A stretch of 64,000 nucleotides of DNA from Armillaria gallica. Lineage: Eukaryota > Basidiomycota > Agaricomycetes > Agaricales > Physalacriaceae. Below the pieces are notes generated by a model. That model saw only the letters and a list, made by a program, of their open reading frames with translations, was not told the origin of the DNA and did not search any database. Positions 23,364 to 35,539 of this stretch are shown here, piece after piece. Location of the stretch: the NCBI GenBank assembly GCA_037576215.1, contig JBANDB010000004.1, positions 6,510,001 to 6,574,000 on the forward strand, given 5' to 3'. The position numbers were made by a program, and so were the translations under genes. Numbering within the stretch: the stretch's first letter is position 1; each line of letters starts with the position of its first letter.

Positions 23364-25381
23364 TTGGTTTGCTTTCCCATGCCTCTCACTAAGAAACGTT
23401 GCGTGGTATCTCGAACTCCCATGATGTCCTCTCCTGGACCTCAAGACGAGCTCACATCCACCGTCTTCGGTGCCGTCCAAGCCATGCCTCCATCAAGGAA
23501 AGCGACATTTCTCCTCGACACATCGCTGGCTTTGATAGAGTCAGGGCAATATGGTGACGACGTAGAGAATTACCTCGAGGTGTTCTTGAAGACGCCGAAT
23601 TTACCTCGGGAGGAGGTGGCGAAGGCCTTGCTGGCTAGAGGGAAGGCGAGGAAGGTGGCCGGTGACAGGCTGCTTGAAAAAGCCCATCAAGGTGCGTACT
23701 CTTTGGTTTTTGTTGAGAATCGGTTCTCACGTTCCCTAGATTTCCAAGCTGCATTGAATCTGGACCCTTCGAACCGCGAAATTCAGCATTTATACCGAAG
23801 GGACAAGCGCATACATTTTGTCGACCAACCCGCCTCGCAGAGAGCACCGTCGGAAATCTGGGACCGGATAGCGCGCCATATTCCTCGTTATCATCTTCGA
23901 ACATGGCTGTTTGTGTCTGCGTTCCACAGGGAGATGGCTGTGCGCATCCTCTTCCGCACCGTCGATCTCTATTTTGGCGATGATCAGGAGAATGTCACTC
24001 GAGGGTTGGATTTGATGGATCGAGTAAAGGAGGACCCGGTATTTGCGAGCCAGATCAAGTCTCTGAGGATACACTGGGCGTATGAAGACTCAGACGTTCT
24101 AGATCTAATCACCAGTACGTTTCTGTTCTGCCACCGCATAACGAGAAATGACCGGTCTGTAGGGGCCTTTCGTACAGCGATCCCAAAATTCAAAGAGCTC
24201 CGTGACTTTGAATGGATAGGGTATCCCGAAATGCGCGCCAACGTTGTGCAACATGTCCTCGTCTCACAGTCCCGCATTGAAAGCCTAGGTCTCATCGGCT
24301 TTCATTTCGACGCTGTCGGCGTTTCTGCCTTCAAAAATCTGCGGAAATTCACCCTTCGGGCCGAAGACGACGACGGATATGCGGACATGGGGGAGGTGCG
24401 AAAGGTCCTTGACGAGAACGAACACACACTCAAACATTTGATCTTGGGCGCCTGCCTTGCACGAAATCACTCCTGGGACAGCACGTTCCAAAGTGTCACT
24501 ATCAAGAACCTTACCCATCTCGATTTGGTCGATACTCGGATATCTCATGTCGTATTGGCGCGGATCGCACATGCGCATAATTTGCAGAGCTTGACCCTGC
24601 ATGGGACATTCGAAGAGCCTACTTCGGCCTCAGTGGTGTTTGCTAGCGATCATATATTGGAGGGCAAACACACCTTTTTGCCGCACCTCGAAGCGTTCCG
24701 GTTCGTGCTAGTGGGGCACGGCGATGAACTCGCGCTATATCAGAGCGTAACTCAATTCTTGAGGAGGCGTACGGGCCTAAGAAAATTGGATTTGGGGAGC
24801 TGCCCATGGGACTTGGTACTTGCCGTCCTGCCGGAACTAGTGGGCCTGAGAGTGCTTGGGGTAAGGATCGCGAACCTGAACCAGACGGCGGTCGAGGCAC
24901 TAGTGCGAAGCATACCCCCATATATGCACGCGATTGGGTTGTCAACTGTCGTGTCGGACAAACCATTGGTCGGTACATATTCAATTAATTCTGGTCCTAG
25001 ACCCACGGAAATGTCACTTTTTAGAACGATTATTGCGGATTCTTCTCGAAATTCCCCTCGTTATCGTTTCTCCACCTTCATGGTGCAGGTGAACATCGGC
25101 CAAAGCCGAATCTCATGTCCGAGAAGGTTTACCAGATGCAAACTGATATTTGGAACTCTTCGGCACGAAGCATCGCCTTCTCTCTTCCGACTTTGGATTT
25201 TGTTGGCTGGCATGGGGAGCATTATGCGGTGGTGAGGAACGATGATGGTGTAGAGCTAAAGGAGCTCCCGACCCGACGTCGACTGGATTGTGGCAAAGGG
25301 GTTGATCTGGGAGGGGAAGACGCGGCATGGTTGGAGAGGAAGGATGTCCCGATGGATTATGAGATACCTGGCCTAGAGTGA
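23364..25381 (+). CDS. TPR/F-box/LRR-like protein, 637 aa, 3 exons
   Basis: Exons are 23364-23691, 23740-24968 and 25025-25381; the frame closes at 638 codons. The N-terminus (KATFLLDTSLALIESGQYGD, LLARGKARKVAG, DFQAALNLDPSNREIQ) looks like tetratricopeptide helices, followed by an F-box-like APSEIWDRIARHIPRYHLRT then WLFVSAFHREMAVRILFRTV. The rest has leucine-rich repeat periodicity (NLTHLDLVDTRISHVVLARI). The intron at 24969-25024 restores a shared C-terminus, SLSFLHLHGAGEHRPKPNLM, ending YEIPGLE-stop. Alternative starts are at 23379 and 23421. This is the mushroom architecture of presumed SCF substrate receptors; the substrate is unknown. Confidence 0.85.
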
Positions 25382-26136
25382 AGGACGGGTCAGACGGAGG
25401 ACTTGTTTTCTTCACTTCCGCGTCAGCCGAAGCAGTATTTGGCCTTTCGGGTACGCCCTTAGCCTCAGGGTTCGACGTATCGATATTCATTTGCTCTTTA
25501 CAGGTTCAACTTTCTCGCGTCTTTTGACGTGAGCTTGTATTAGTACGGAATTTGCAAATTGTCTTGGTGGTGAAATTTTGAAACCTGTAAGATTCGGCAT
25601 CAAGAAGCAAGGCACGCACTGCCCATAGCTTCTTATTCTCGCTTGCGAAGGATCGGATTCGTTGGTCCCAATCACTCGATAATGATCTCAGGGTCAGGAC
25701 AGAGTAAGACCCGAATTTCGCCTCGGCAGGCACCGGTATCCTCGATTACTCTGATCGAGAGACCACAAAATATATTCGATCTCAATGGTCCAGCTTCTCA
25801 TTCGTACGTCTATATGTCTTCGGATGTGTTTTTACCTTTTGAATGAGGAACTCCAACTGCGAATAGACCTTTTTATCACTGATTGCTTACCGACCGTGCC
25901 GTGTCATTTATTTTTGATGCAGGCTGCTGTTTCCAAACAGCCGTACCCAATCGGCACCCTTGCCGCAGTCCAGACCGGGGAACCAGAACGTCGCGACGGA
26001 TCCTTCCGGGAAAAAAGTGAATGCTTCTCTCTTCGGATTGATATTACCACCGTTGTCAATTAGATGTTTGAAAAGGCGCCCTCCCCAAAGACCGGACCTC
26101 GTATGACACCCTTCAGCGTCAACCACCACCACCGCC
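25382..26136. other. Intergenic between F-box/LRR and FMO genes
   Basis: No supported gene. Frames here are antisense shadows or short. Confidence 0.4.
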
Positions 26137-28339
26137 ATGTTCGACAACCCTTACTATGATGCTTCTGCAGCAGAAATCAACGCCCACAACCCCCGGACGA
26201 GCCAGTCAATATGTATAATAGGTTCTGGCGCTGCAGGACTCATCACGGCGCATACTCTACTCCAGGATGGTTTCACGAAGGTGCATATCTTGACGAAGGA
26301 TAGTTGTCCAGGAGGCGTGTGGGAGTACAACAAGGTGTATTCTGGCGTGTTCATCAACAAGTACGTTTCCGTTTCCTTCTCTTCGTCGCTTGCTTGCTAA
26401 GATGAGTATTATTAGCGTCTACGGCGACTATCGTTTCTCCCCCCTCGCCATGCCCCGCCACCCTGACCGTAAAGCCAGTGATACCCGTCTGAGCGCGGAA
26501 GATATGCTCTTCTACATGGAGAAATTCGCCGACACGTTCCTGAAAGACCACATTTGCTACAACACCGAAGTCATCAACGTGAGGAGACCGACGCCGCCGT
26601 TTGCAGTTGAGCCGCCGAATTGGGTAGTCACCATACGCGACAAAGATGGGGTGCGAGACCTGGGTTTTGATCGCATCGTGCTTTGCACTGGAGTGAATAC
26701 ATTTCTACTTCTTTTGGTGCTAGACGGCTCACTTCCTTCTGCAGGGATGCCATCTACCCCGTATACCGAGGGCGTTTAACCCTGAATCGGCGAAGCTCGC
26801 TGCGTTCAAAGGCCCGATCGTGCATTCCTCGGATTTCCGTATGCGGCTGGACGACGTGTTGAGCGCTGTGAGACCCGTTTCGGACGAGAGGCCTGGTTCG
26901 GTGGTGGTCATTGGAGGGGGCAAGTCGGCGCAAGATATTGCGGCGTACTTGGCGCACGAAGGTCGACAACGGAACGTGTCTATGATCTTTGAGAAGACGG
27001 ATGCGTTCGTCGCGTCGGACATGCATATACCAGATTTTATCAGGAAGAGCAGGTGCGTCGCGTTCTTGTTATTCCTTTACCCGGTACTAACACTGGATCA
27101 TAGGTTAATAGGTATCCTCAGTCCTCATATTGAGCTCAGGAGCAATTTGGAGTGTGTACATCATCCATCATGTTGTTTATATTCCTGACTGCCCATCATC
27201 TAGACGATTTCTACATAAAACGTGGTTAGGAGGTCGCACCGTTCGAGGCCTCTTTAGTTATATTCAAAATCAATCTGTACGCAGTCGCGTCTATCATTGA
27301 TTCTTTCTGAGCTAACCGACACTTGCTGCAGTACCGTGCTTTCCATATACCCGAGGGCTCTCCTCTACGACTTTCACAAGACGTGTTCTGGAGTCTGCGC
27401 GTTAACGACGAGGTGTCTCGACGTAATAATGGCTTCCATTCTCTTGCAAACGATGGAAAGATTGGTATTATTGCCCCCGCTCGTGCCGTTGCGTTCGGTG
27501 ACGACGGTCATTCGATCGTCCTAAGCGATGGCAGCACCGTCCGCGCGGATGCCCTCGTCCTCGCTACCGGATACCAATCATCGTGGTCTCATATATTTGA
27601 TGGTGAGGTCCCCGTTTTTCGATACCGATGTCATCTCACGAATTGTCGCAGATGAGACCGCTAACGACCTCGGCCTGGGCTCGTATCCACCGCAATACGT
27701 GTCCGATGTGACATACGCCAAAGAATGGGACTACACGTCTCTGAAACACCCACCTACGACTCATCCCGATAGCAGACAATGGGCGTCCTGCGTGTATCGG
27801 GGAATAGTTCCCGCGAAGAATATCCTCAAGCGAGATTTTGCGATCAACGGTGCAGTGGTGAGCGGGTACTCGCGTAATCACCGCTGTGCTCCCCTCTAAC
27901 ATCTCTCCTTCACCAGTTTTCCACGAACAACGGGTTTGTTTTCGAAACCACAGCTCATTGGATCTCATCATACTTCCTCGGTGATCATTTCCTCGAAATT
28001 CCTCGTTCGCCACGACAAGCCGTTGAAGCCACTGAACGATCTTCGGCGTGGCTTCGACGGAGATACCCGGACATGTTACACTGGACCAACCCCAGTCATT
28101 GCTCTGATATCGCGTTTTGGAGGTACGTTTTCTTCACCTCGTTTTGATGCATTATCGAGCTCATGATACGCCACAGCTGGCCACAATACACCGATGATCT
28201 CCTAGATGACATGGGTCTGACCAGTGGTCCCGCTCGAACGGGTGGCAACTGGGTGACCTGGCCCTTTAAAACGATCGACATCATGTGTATTTCTTCCCTT
28301 ACTTGGGAACGCCAGGTCAAAAGAATGCAACCTGTGTAA
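26137..28339 (+). CDS. Flavin-containing monooxygenase-like protein, 591 aa, 9 exons
   Basis: Exons are 26137-26360, 26416-26692, 26745-27052, 27104-27151, 27204-27276, 27332-27602, 27652-27857, 27917-28122 and 28177-28339; the frame closes at 592 codons. The FAD Rossmann motif is CIIGSGAAGLITAHTLLQDG, and KDSCPGGVWEYNK matches the class's GGxW turn. The NAD(P)H motif is VVVIGGGKSAQDIAAYLAHE, and the second FAD contact is ALVLATGYQSSW. This class oxygenates soft nucleophiles (N, S) or does Baeyer-Villiger chemistry; the substrate is unknown and no FMO fingerprint is clear enough to choose. No signal peptide, so probably cytosolic. The C-terminal end after WPFKTIDIM is less certain, since another splice could change the last 15 residues. 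It lies in the IR1 spacer and converges on GH115 copy B. Confidence 0.87.
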
Positions 28340-28543
28340 ACTAGGATTATTTGGCAATGGAGGGATGGAGGGATGTATATCTACGTAACCCCAGTCTGAT
28401 TTCTGATAACTCTGACAACCCAATAGCCGTCGTCAGTTCCAATATCTTGATTGGTGTATCTTGTATCTAAAAGTACTCATTATTGATGTAAATTATTTCT
28501 CAGCACAGATAGCGAAAATATGGCGCTCATATGATGATAACGA

Positions 28544-31500
28544 TTACACTAATAAGCTTTCAGGAGGACCCAAATAGCTCGATTCCAGACCACCAACGTC
28601 TATGACAATTAGGGTCAGATGCAGCTTTACGCATAAGACGAAATCCCATACCAATAACAATTTTCTGCACAACTACTGCCGGCTCAATCATGAATATCTT
28701 TCGGAACCGAAAGCATTAGAACGATATAAGACGTTAAAAATGTATGACTAACCTTCAATATATGTGCACCAGGCTTCATTCCGGCAAATGATAACGCTAT
28801 CGGAACAATGGAGTTCGCGACAAACCCGTCGTAACCGCCCCATACGGCAGGAAGGACGCCCGGGGCGGCAGGCGGTATAAAATATGATGACAGGACTTCG
28901 CCATCTACCGCCATCGCGACACCAAGAGGTCGATCCGCGCCATTCGCATTGAGCGAAGGCGAAACATATACAGTCACAGGCGTCTTGTTAGTCGTCTCGC
29001 TGAAGGTGAAGAAATCATATTCCCTGCAAACGGAATGAGCACCTCCCGGTTAGGTCATTGCCAAGACGTACAGAGACGGGCCTGATCCCGCAGTAAAATT
29101 CCCTCCGTTGTGCCCAGTCCGAGGCCACGGCGTCATCCCAGAAAGTGTACGTCCGATACCTGGCAGTTCTCTCCAGTATACGCCGTCAACTGACGTGTTT
29201 CGAGTGGCATGCGCAGCTTCAATTGAAACCACTCCTGCACCTTCCACAAATCCTGCCAGAGCCGGAAAGTCAAACACTTAATCCCGAGTGGATACAAAAC
29301 GAACGCACCACTGAAACCAGACGTCAAGCTGTGCATAGTATTATGGGCAACGAAGATGACCGGTACAGAAAGATCAGGTTGGCCCTCCGCCTGTGCGGTG
29401 AACGTAATACTCGCATAGGAATTCCCGACGTCGAGAGCATTCCAGTCGGACACAGAGATAAACACACGTTGCTCCGGGTCCTCTGGTGACACCTCTCCAT
29501 GGGTCATGTTGAGTACAATCCAGGATACGTTGGCGGTGATACTGAATGTGAATGTAGCCGGACCACCCGCGCCGACATCGACGTATCGATTTTGGAAAGT
29601 GTCGAAGGAATCCAAGACGATTGTCGGTGGAGGACAGTTGTATCCTTGTGCACACTGATTAGGGTTATCACCAGGCCTACAATCATAACTAGTCAGGCCA
29701 TCGTAGTATGTGGCGAGTGGTTTGGCGACTCACCAAGCTCCCAGTGTGCCTTCAGGCGCGATCCTCATCACACCCGCCAAGGCTTGTTTCTTTGGTGGGA
29801 CGCGCGTGATGGGAGGCATTCTATTTCCGCCATGTCAGCAAGAAGCGTAGGACAGGCACAAGACGAAACTGACGAATTCATCATTGGCTGCTGCCAGTAG
29901 TAGTACCCGACATCTAGCAACAAAACTCAGTTTCGGATGTTATAACGTCAGAAAGGAGAACTAACGTGTCTGATCCATCATACTGTCACGATTGTTAGAG
30001 GTAGACAGAGGAGAGTTAAGACGCTCACTGATCCCATTTACCTACAAAAAAGATTGTCAGCAGACAGGAAACGACGATCTGGGGATCCACCCACCATCAA
30101 GTAGCGTATGATATTCTGTCTCTAGCTCATAATCAAGGTCGAAAAAGTCCTGCACCTGATCCGCAAGATTATTTGTACTGAGACGTGCTTGAGAGGCACG
30201 CAGATTGTTCAGTCCTGCCGAGATAAGCATCTTACCCAAATTGGCGCTTGCGACGACCGGATGATAGACGAGCTGGAAGAATGCCGGTTTCGTTTCCTCA
30301 GACAGTTGGTCGTATATCCCAGTTGCCGCTCCGACAAGTGTATCCCATGCAGATACAACAGTCTCGGCCCTGCAAGTAACCTCGTGTCAGTCTCATGCAT
30401 AGGTAGGAGGACGTCGTCGCGTACTCTCGATAGTTAACAAGGCTGTATGTTGTAGAGTTCAGCAGCTCCGGCTTCCGTCTCGCATTGAATCGCGTCACGT
30501 TCGCAATGACTTCCTGTACCAAATTGGCGTCGGTGGTCGACAAACCGAATTCGCGCTGGGCCCAACTCGACACAAAAGCATCGAGGTTATCGGGGTTCCA
30601 GAGGGAAGCATCCCATGCGTACGTCAAGAAAAACTCTGTCGATAATTCGTATGGTTTGAGATCGCCAACATTGACCATCCAAGCGCGTGTTGCGTCGCGC
30701 TCTACTGCTATGGACATTTGTTCGTACACCTGTGAAATAGCTTAGTAGGCTGTATGAGAACCGGGGGGAAGTACCCACCTTGGATATTTGGGTGGTCTGC
30801 ACAAAAGGGTAATTAGTTCCGGGAATATTTTAGGCATCGGAAGGGATTTTACGGTAATCCATTTATAATCCCTGGGAGGGCCAACCTGTATACTCAGGTC
30901 AGTTTCAGTTATTCACCCAATTCTCTCACGGAACACACGAACAAGGTCGAACTATTACGGAGAAGCATCAGCAAAGGAACCAGAACGGCCCAAACCAAGC
31001 TTACATGGTAATAAACACCAGCACCCCCACTACGATTCCGCTCGCTCTCGACTGGATAGCGACGCATATTTCCCCAACTGAAGACCCCTGCAGTCAGAAA
31101 TAACTCAATATATGATGGTAAAAACGAACGTATCGTCCGCCCAAAGCAGAATGACATCATCAGGCACTCTCATCCCGTCGTCATAGTAACCTTCCACCTC
31201 TTGATCTGTAGATAGAAATGAACAAGTTTACGGGAAAAATGCTGAAAGTTTACATAGCGTCCAAATCTGGGGGATCGTCTCCACGCTTACATTTGGAAAA
31301 GCATTAGTAAAGATTTGCCTTTGGTCTGCGACGACTTTTTCGAGTAGATCGATGTTCGTAGTCTCGCTCAGAGGAACTGTTCAACAATTATCAATATCAC
31401 ATGGACGATATGTGAAGATGATTCCTCACGATCGCCTGCGCCTCTCATGCCAATAGTGTACATGGTCTCATATGGCTTCGCGCGTTCGACGCCGTCCACC

Positions 31501-32697
31501 CAAAAGTTATAAACGTTTTGCGAATTTGTCGTATAATTCCAATCGCCAACGCCAAATAGGTTCCACTCAACAGGCGTAGACCGCGCCATTGGCTCTTCAT
31601 GGCTGCAGTCCGTAAGTCTTTGTAACACTGGCGTACAGTGTCATTATTTACCTAGTGCCCATGACGATTCCGTAGACATCGGCAAGTCGCTGGTTTTCTG
31701 AATCGTCGGCAGCGAAAGCACTGCAAGACATATTGTGCATTGAAAGTGATTGAAACAGACTATCGAACGTACCTGCTCCACTGGGCTTAAGAGCAAGGTT
31801 ATGTTCAGTTTGACAGACAGAAAATATGATAGAAACCTGGCCACAGATAGTTCGCTTTCATACGAAGCAAGAGCTCATACCTAAGGAAGGAGGCTGTCGG
31901 TGCTAGAAGCCACGCCAGCAAAAACGGGAAACTCAACAGTTTCGTATAAAATAAATGGTTGAAAGGCGAGCCTGTCAGCGCTGCGCCAGTTCCATTCGTA
32001 AACTTTTCCATTGCCCAGTTTTGCAGACACGGTTGCTCGTCGTTCAGAAATATCCCCCGATACTTCACGGAAGGAGATCCATGAGAGCAGGATGTCACCA
32101 AGATTTCAGAACGCGTCGCCTTAACAGGAACATCGGCCCACCTAGAACAGAATAAACGAACGTCAACTGACATGTTGACAGAGCATACCAGTACCACGGA
32201 GACACCCCTATTTGTTCAGAGTGTTCGTACAGCGCGTATATTGTCCCTCGTTTGTCAGATCCTACGATGACATACGCGGTATCCACTCCAGGTATAGGGT
32301 GATCAACAATGGCCGTCATGAAGGATTCCCATTGACCCTCGATGCTCGAGACGTTCAAACCGGTCGCGTTAACGACTCGTTCGATAAGACTTGACTTTCC
32401 CAAGGTACCGACGATGATTGGACGGGAGGGTGACTGGTCGGTCGAATTCGCAAGGGTCGGCCTAAGACCAGTGACCTTTTCGATGTCGGATGACAAGTCC
32501 TTTGCCGCCAGCTGAACACCTTGCCATTCGTCAGCCGATAGTAGGATGGTAGAAGCTCGACCCTGCTGGAAGATGGCAAACGTCGAAGGAGAAGCTTCTG
32601 TCGCCACGCATTTCGTTTGGCCGATTGCACGAACCAATGGGGCGGCGAGAGATGTAAATAGGGCAAATGCCAGCATCTTGAACGTCGACAAAAACAT
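28544..32697 (-). CDS. GH115 alpha-glucuronidase paralogue, copy B
   Basis: This paralogue of 18233-22395 lies in inverted orientation and has the same 23-exon layout, including the 9-bp micro-exon TTCGACCTT. Exon 1 is 32189-32697 (509 bp, identical length) and the stop TAA is at 28544-28546. I followed each junction and found no frameshift or stop, so it should be functional as a reading frame. The signal peptide and family blocks are as in copy A. Key difference: the motif expected as DDN-W-G-N reads ADDT-W-G-N. The codon is split over an intron (AC at 31131-31130 plus T at 31077) and gives Thr where copy A has Asn. The preceding glutamate (QEVEGYYDDG) is kept. Other changes include KWITTTQISK and SAFAADDSENQR. 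The tail ends GGLESSYLGPPES. Confidence 0.9.
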
Positions 32698-32939
32698 CCA
32701 AGATATTTGGAGGTATATGTAGGTGGATAAACCTCGGATATTTCGCCAGACAGCTGAGGTGTTGAACTGGTCATATGGCGAGAAGAAGAGAGCCGGCGGC
32801 TATTCGGTGGAAGCGCTGGAAGGTCCATCAAAGACGTTGAGCTAAGAATAAGTGGTTGTGTGCGCTGCATTATCGGCAAAAGAAGTGATCGCACGAACTA
32901 TAACGAAGATAAATAAATCTGGACTAGTTGGACACGGAA

Positions 32940-33770
32940 CCACGCACAAGGAACATATTCTGCTCTTTCAGTTCAAGGGGTAGCATTGCTGGCACATACA
33001 TGACAGAAGCGCCTCCCGAAAACTTGAGGTTTATATTGCAGCTCAGGATTCTGGGAAAGTTGATAGTGAACGACATGCATTAACATCTGACATTATATTG
33101 GTAATAAAATTCTACTGAGCAAGAATCAGCTAGACTTCATTGTATGACAAAACCCACGCACCATAAATATGTACCCACACGTGAGTTAGAATTGCTTCCT
33201 GCTCTGGACTGCTGCCGCAATAGAACAATAGTTTTGGCATCAAACTCACCCAGACATCCTCTAGGTCCTCTTTGTCGCCATCACATGATCCTCCAAAAAC
33301 CCCGTCGCTGCATGACCATTGTCAATTCTGATAATCTTGCCTAGCCATAATATAGAGCCACCCACAAGAAACAAATATTCTAGTTCTTTAGTTCAAGACA
33401 TAGGATCGCCGACACAGACATAACAGAGGCGCTTCCGGAAAACTTGAGGTTTCAATATTATACATTAGCAGCTGAAAGTATATGGGGGTATAAATCCTAA
33501 TCTAATCGACTGGGAAAGAATCAGCTTCATCTCAGAATATGACAGAAGCCACGCACCATAATCATACAGTCAGAGATAGGCTCAACCTGTATTCCTGCTC
33601 TGCGTTGCTTCGGCAACAGAAGACTTTTTTTGCATCAAGCTCCCCCCCACATCCTCCGCCAGCGTCAAATCCTCGTTGTCGTCATCATAATCATCCTCAA
33701 GAAACTCCGTTGCTGCAGGGCCATCATCAGTGCTTAATCGTATCTGGCCCTCCGTTTGCCGCCATGTCTT
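32940..33770. repeat. Tandem duplication upstream of GH115 copy B
   Basis: Two units of about 400 bp (about 32940-33345 and 33345-33770) share, in order, a ccac(g)caca-agaaacatattct-like block, cttgaggttt, an ac(a)ttag/ctgacatta block, gaatcagct, tatgaca and cacgcaccataa. The left arm carries a single unit (about 17745-18070). No coding capacity; it may contain GH115 promoter elements. Confidence 0.6.
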
Positions 33771-34033
33771 TAGTCTGGAAGAGACAAATTCAGACGGTAC
33801 CAACATGTCTGTATGGACCATACTGATGAGAAATCACTGTTTTTAGTTGATTCGCCCTCCGCCATAGCAAGAAGACAACACATGTGACGCATGTTGTCAA
33901 GAGAAGGATCATAGGAACGTTTCCAATAGGCTGTGGCTTTGGCGACGCTTTCGGCTCTGTGATACCAGTAAGCAGGCAGAATTTCAGAGCTAGTGATATT
34001 ACCTCCGGGCAAAACTGCTAGTATCGTCGGCAT
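33582..34033 (-). CDS. Small single-pass membrane protein, 118 aa, 3 exons
   Basis: Exons are 34003-34033, 33824-33956 and 33582-33774 (introns of 46 and 49 bp; 119 codons). The lead MPTILAVLPG is followed by a proline-rich stretch (KASPKPQPIGNVP), one membrane helix MILLLTTCVTCVVFLLW, a basic stop-transfer WRRANQLK and an acidic tail (LEDDYDDDNEDLTLAEDVGG). The topology suggests a short outer part and a cytosolic tail. It sits upstream of GH115 copy B on the same strand, and its relic sits in the same place upstream of copy A, so the two genes were duplicated together. No family is recognised. The exon 1 choice is the least certain part; a longer extracellular part upstream is possible. Confidence 0.55.
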
Positions 34034-34298
34034 TGCTGGTTGAAGATGATGGTGGAATGAGGAAGAAAGGTATTGCAATGTTTGGTCGATCGAAACAAGA
34101 TCGAATCCAAACAAAGAGCCGGAATAACGGTCCGAAGGACCGGTCAGCGTTCAACTCCCATCAACCAGCGAACCGAGCCATTTCTACCGACGAACCATTT
34201 TCTCTCATACCTTCGTATTCTGCGGCACCAGTGTGCCAAGCAGCCCAAGCCTGGCTGAAAGCTTATTCGCGCAGCGCGCTTGACGCAACTGTACCTAC

Positions 34299-34676
34299 AG
34301 GTCCCCACTGGAAGCTCTCGCCAAACCTTTTACGGATTCTAGCATATTTTTGTCAACAAAAAAGTTGTCCAGAGTTAGTGTATTTGGGAGGACAACTTCA
34401 TCCAGGATTTAGCACATTTTATGCGGTGGCCACGTCTAAAAGGGCAGTGTCAGCACTGCAGATAACGTAGGTTCGTAATTAAAAAAAACTAAGAAATTCA
34501 CTCTATCCTCAAAATTCTTCACCCAATCCTCCCGCAGAGCACCGACGTTGGCAAGAATCCGTAAAAGGCAGTTTTGGAAGTGCAACTGGAAGCTTCGACT
34601 CGCCGGTGAACTTCGCACATTTGAGGTCCAATGTCCACAAATTGCCGGACAGTTTAGCGAGAGCTTCTGTGGGCCT
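34299..34676. mobile_element. MITE-like element, family M1, copy 3
   Basis: The left end is aggtccccactggaagctctc, followed by gccaaacc. The right end, read inward on the other strand, is aggcccacagaagctctcgc. Both match the M1 termini. The interior contains ggattctagcatattttt and gtccacaaattgccggacag, which resemble copy 1 modules. No target duplication remains (gtacctac versus ctcgttcg). The right end abuts the coding sequence of an SBP pseudogene, so insertion or recombination at the element removed that gene's 5' part. Confidence 0.6.
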
Positions 34677-35475
34677 CTCGTTCGTAGAAGTTGCAGTCGA
34701 GGAGGCAAGAGGTCACTCCATCGCCGTCAAGTGTGACGGCTCTTTCTATGGGAAGTATCCTGTAAACTCACAGTCAAACAAGGGCGACCGTCATGCCGCC
34801 AGCCAACTTTTCAATCAACGAATCCAATGCAGTAAGCTCTTTTTGTTGCCTCATTTACCCGATGCTAATCGAGCCGTGGTTCTTGGTTGGGTACTATTGA
34901 GCAAAACGCCAACGATAACTGCGGCAACGGCTCCCGTAGCCTTGTGACCAACGCCGAAGATGTAAGATTGTTTTTCTTTTCATGGAATTAATGATCTGAT
35001 CTTCTTCTTGGTTAGTATGTTGACCGTCCTACACAAGACTGTACCAGTGACGATGTTGTCCAACTCAGCTTCTCCAGTTCGTTCACAGTTATGGTACTTA
35101 CCATCTCATTTTGACTCGAACACGGGCAGACGACCCGGTCTGCCAGAGTCACCACCTCTGAGGGCATCCTTGTTGGCATATCTGGTGAAGAGGATTTGAC
35201 GCCAGTACTTCTTATCCCACTAGCTGTGTGTTTTCTGCTATCTCTTCCGGACTTCCTTATATTGATCTAATTTACATTCATCGGCGTCAACCGATGGGTG
35301 ATTTCAACAATCTGATGTTCAAACTGGGCGTTCCAGAGGTATCCGAGATCACCGAACCCCCGACCATCTCTGCCGAAGTTACGGATACCACTTCAAGTAC
35401 GTATGTTGTACCCATTTCGACAGGTTCAACATGCTCGATATCAGCGCGCGCGCCGCTTCGAAACATTCTGTGAGA
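34677..35475 (+). pseudogene. SBP family copy F, truncated at both ends
   Basis: It starts within exon 2 (VEEARGHSIAVKCDGSFYGK) directly at the right end of the M1 element. Exon 3 (tct tgg ttg ggt region, about 34876-34963), exon 4 (about 35017-35074), a frameshifted exon 5 (about 35132-35220) and an exon-6-like piece (about 35325-35398, ending at acttcaagtacgtatgtt) follow in the SBP order. After that the sequence switches to the promoter region of the next SBP gene. Exons 7-9 are absent. Not functional. Confidence 0.65.
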
Positions 35476-35533
35476 AATATATTTACCATGTAGTCTCGAC
35501 CACCAATGAAATCCTGAAACATAGTGTTTGGAG

Positions 35534-35539
35534 TATAAA
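35534..35539 (+). promoter_or_regulatory. TATA box of SBP gene at 35649
   Basis: The sequence tataaa lies in the block gaaatcctgaaacatag(t/c)g then ctggagtataaa, which is conserved upstream of all three intact SBP genes, 115-140 bp before the ATG. Confidence 0.6.

Larger units (their letters stand above)
28544..34180 (-). repeat. Right arm of inverted duplication IR1
   Basis: This is the inverted partner of 17530-22395. It is longer because a roughly 400-bp upstream block is tandemly doubled (32940-33770) and because it keeps the complete small membrane-protein gene. The outer end matches at cggaccgttattccg (34118-34132, minus strand) against cggaccgttactccg at 17553. Confidence 0.85.

Noticed and set aside
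25113..25490. 125-aa minus-strand frame rich in Pro and Ser
   Set aside because: Antisense to the last exon of the F-box/LRR gene; explained by codon bias of the real frame.
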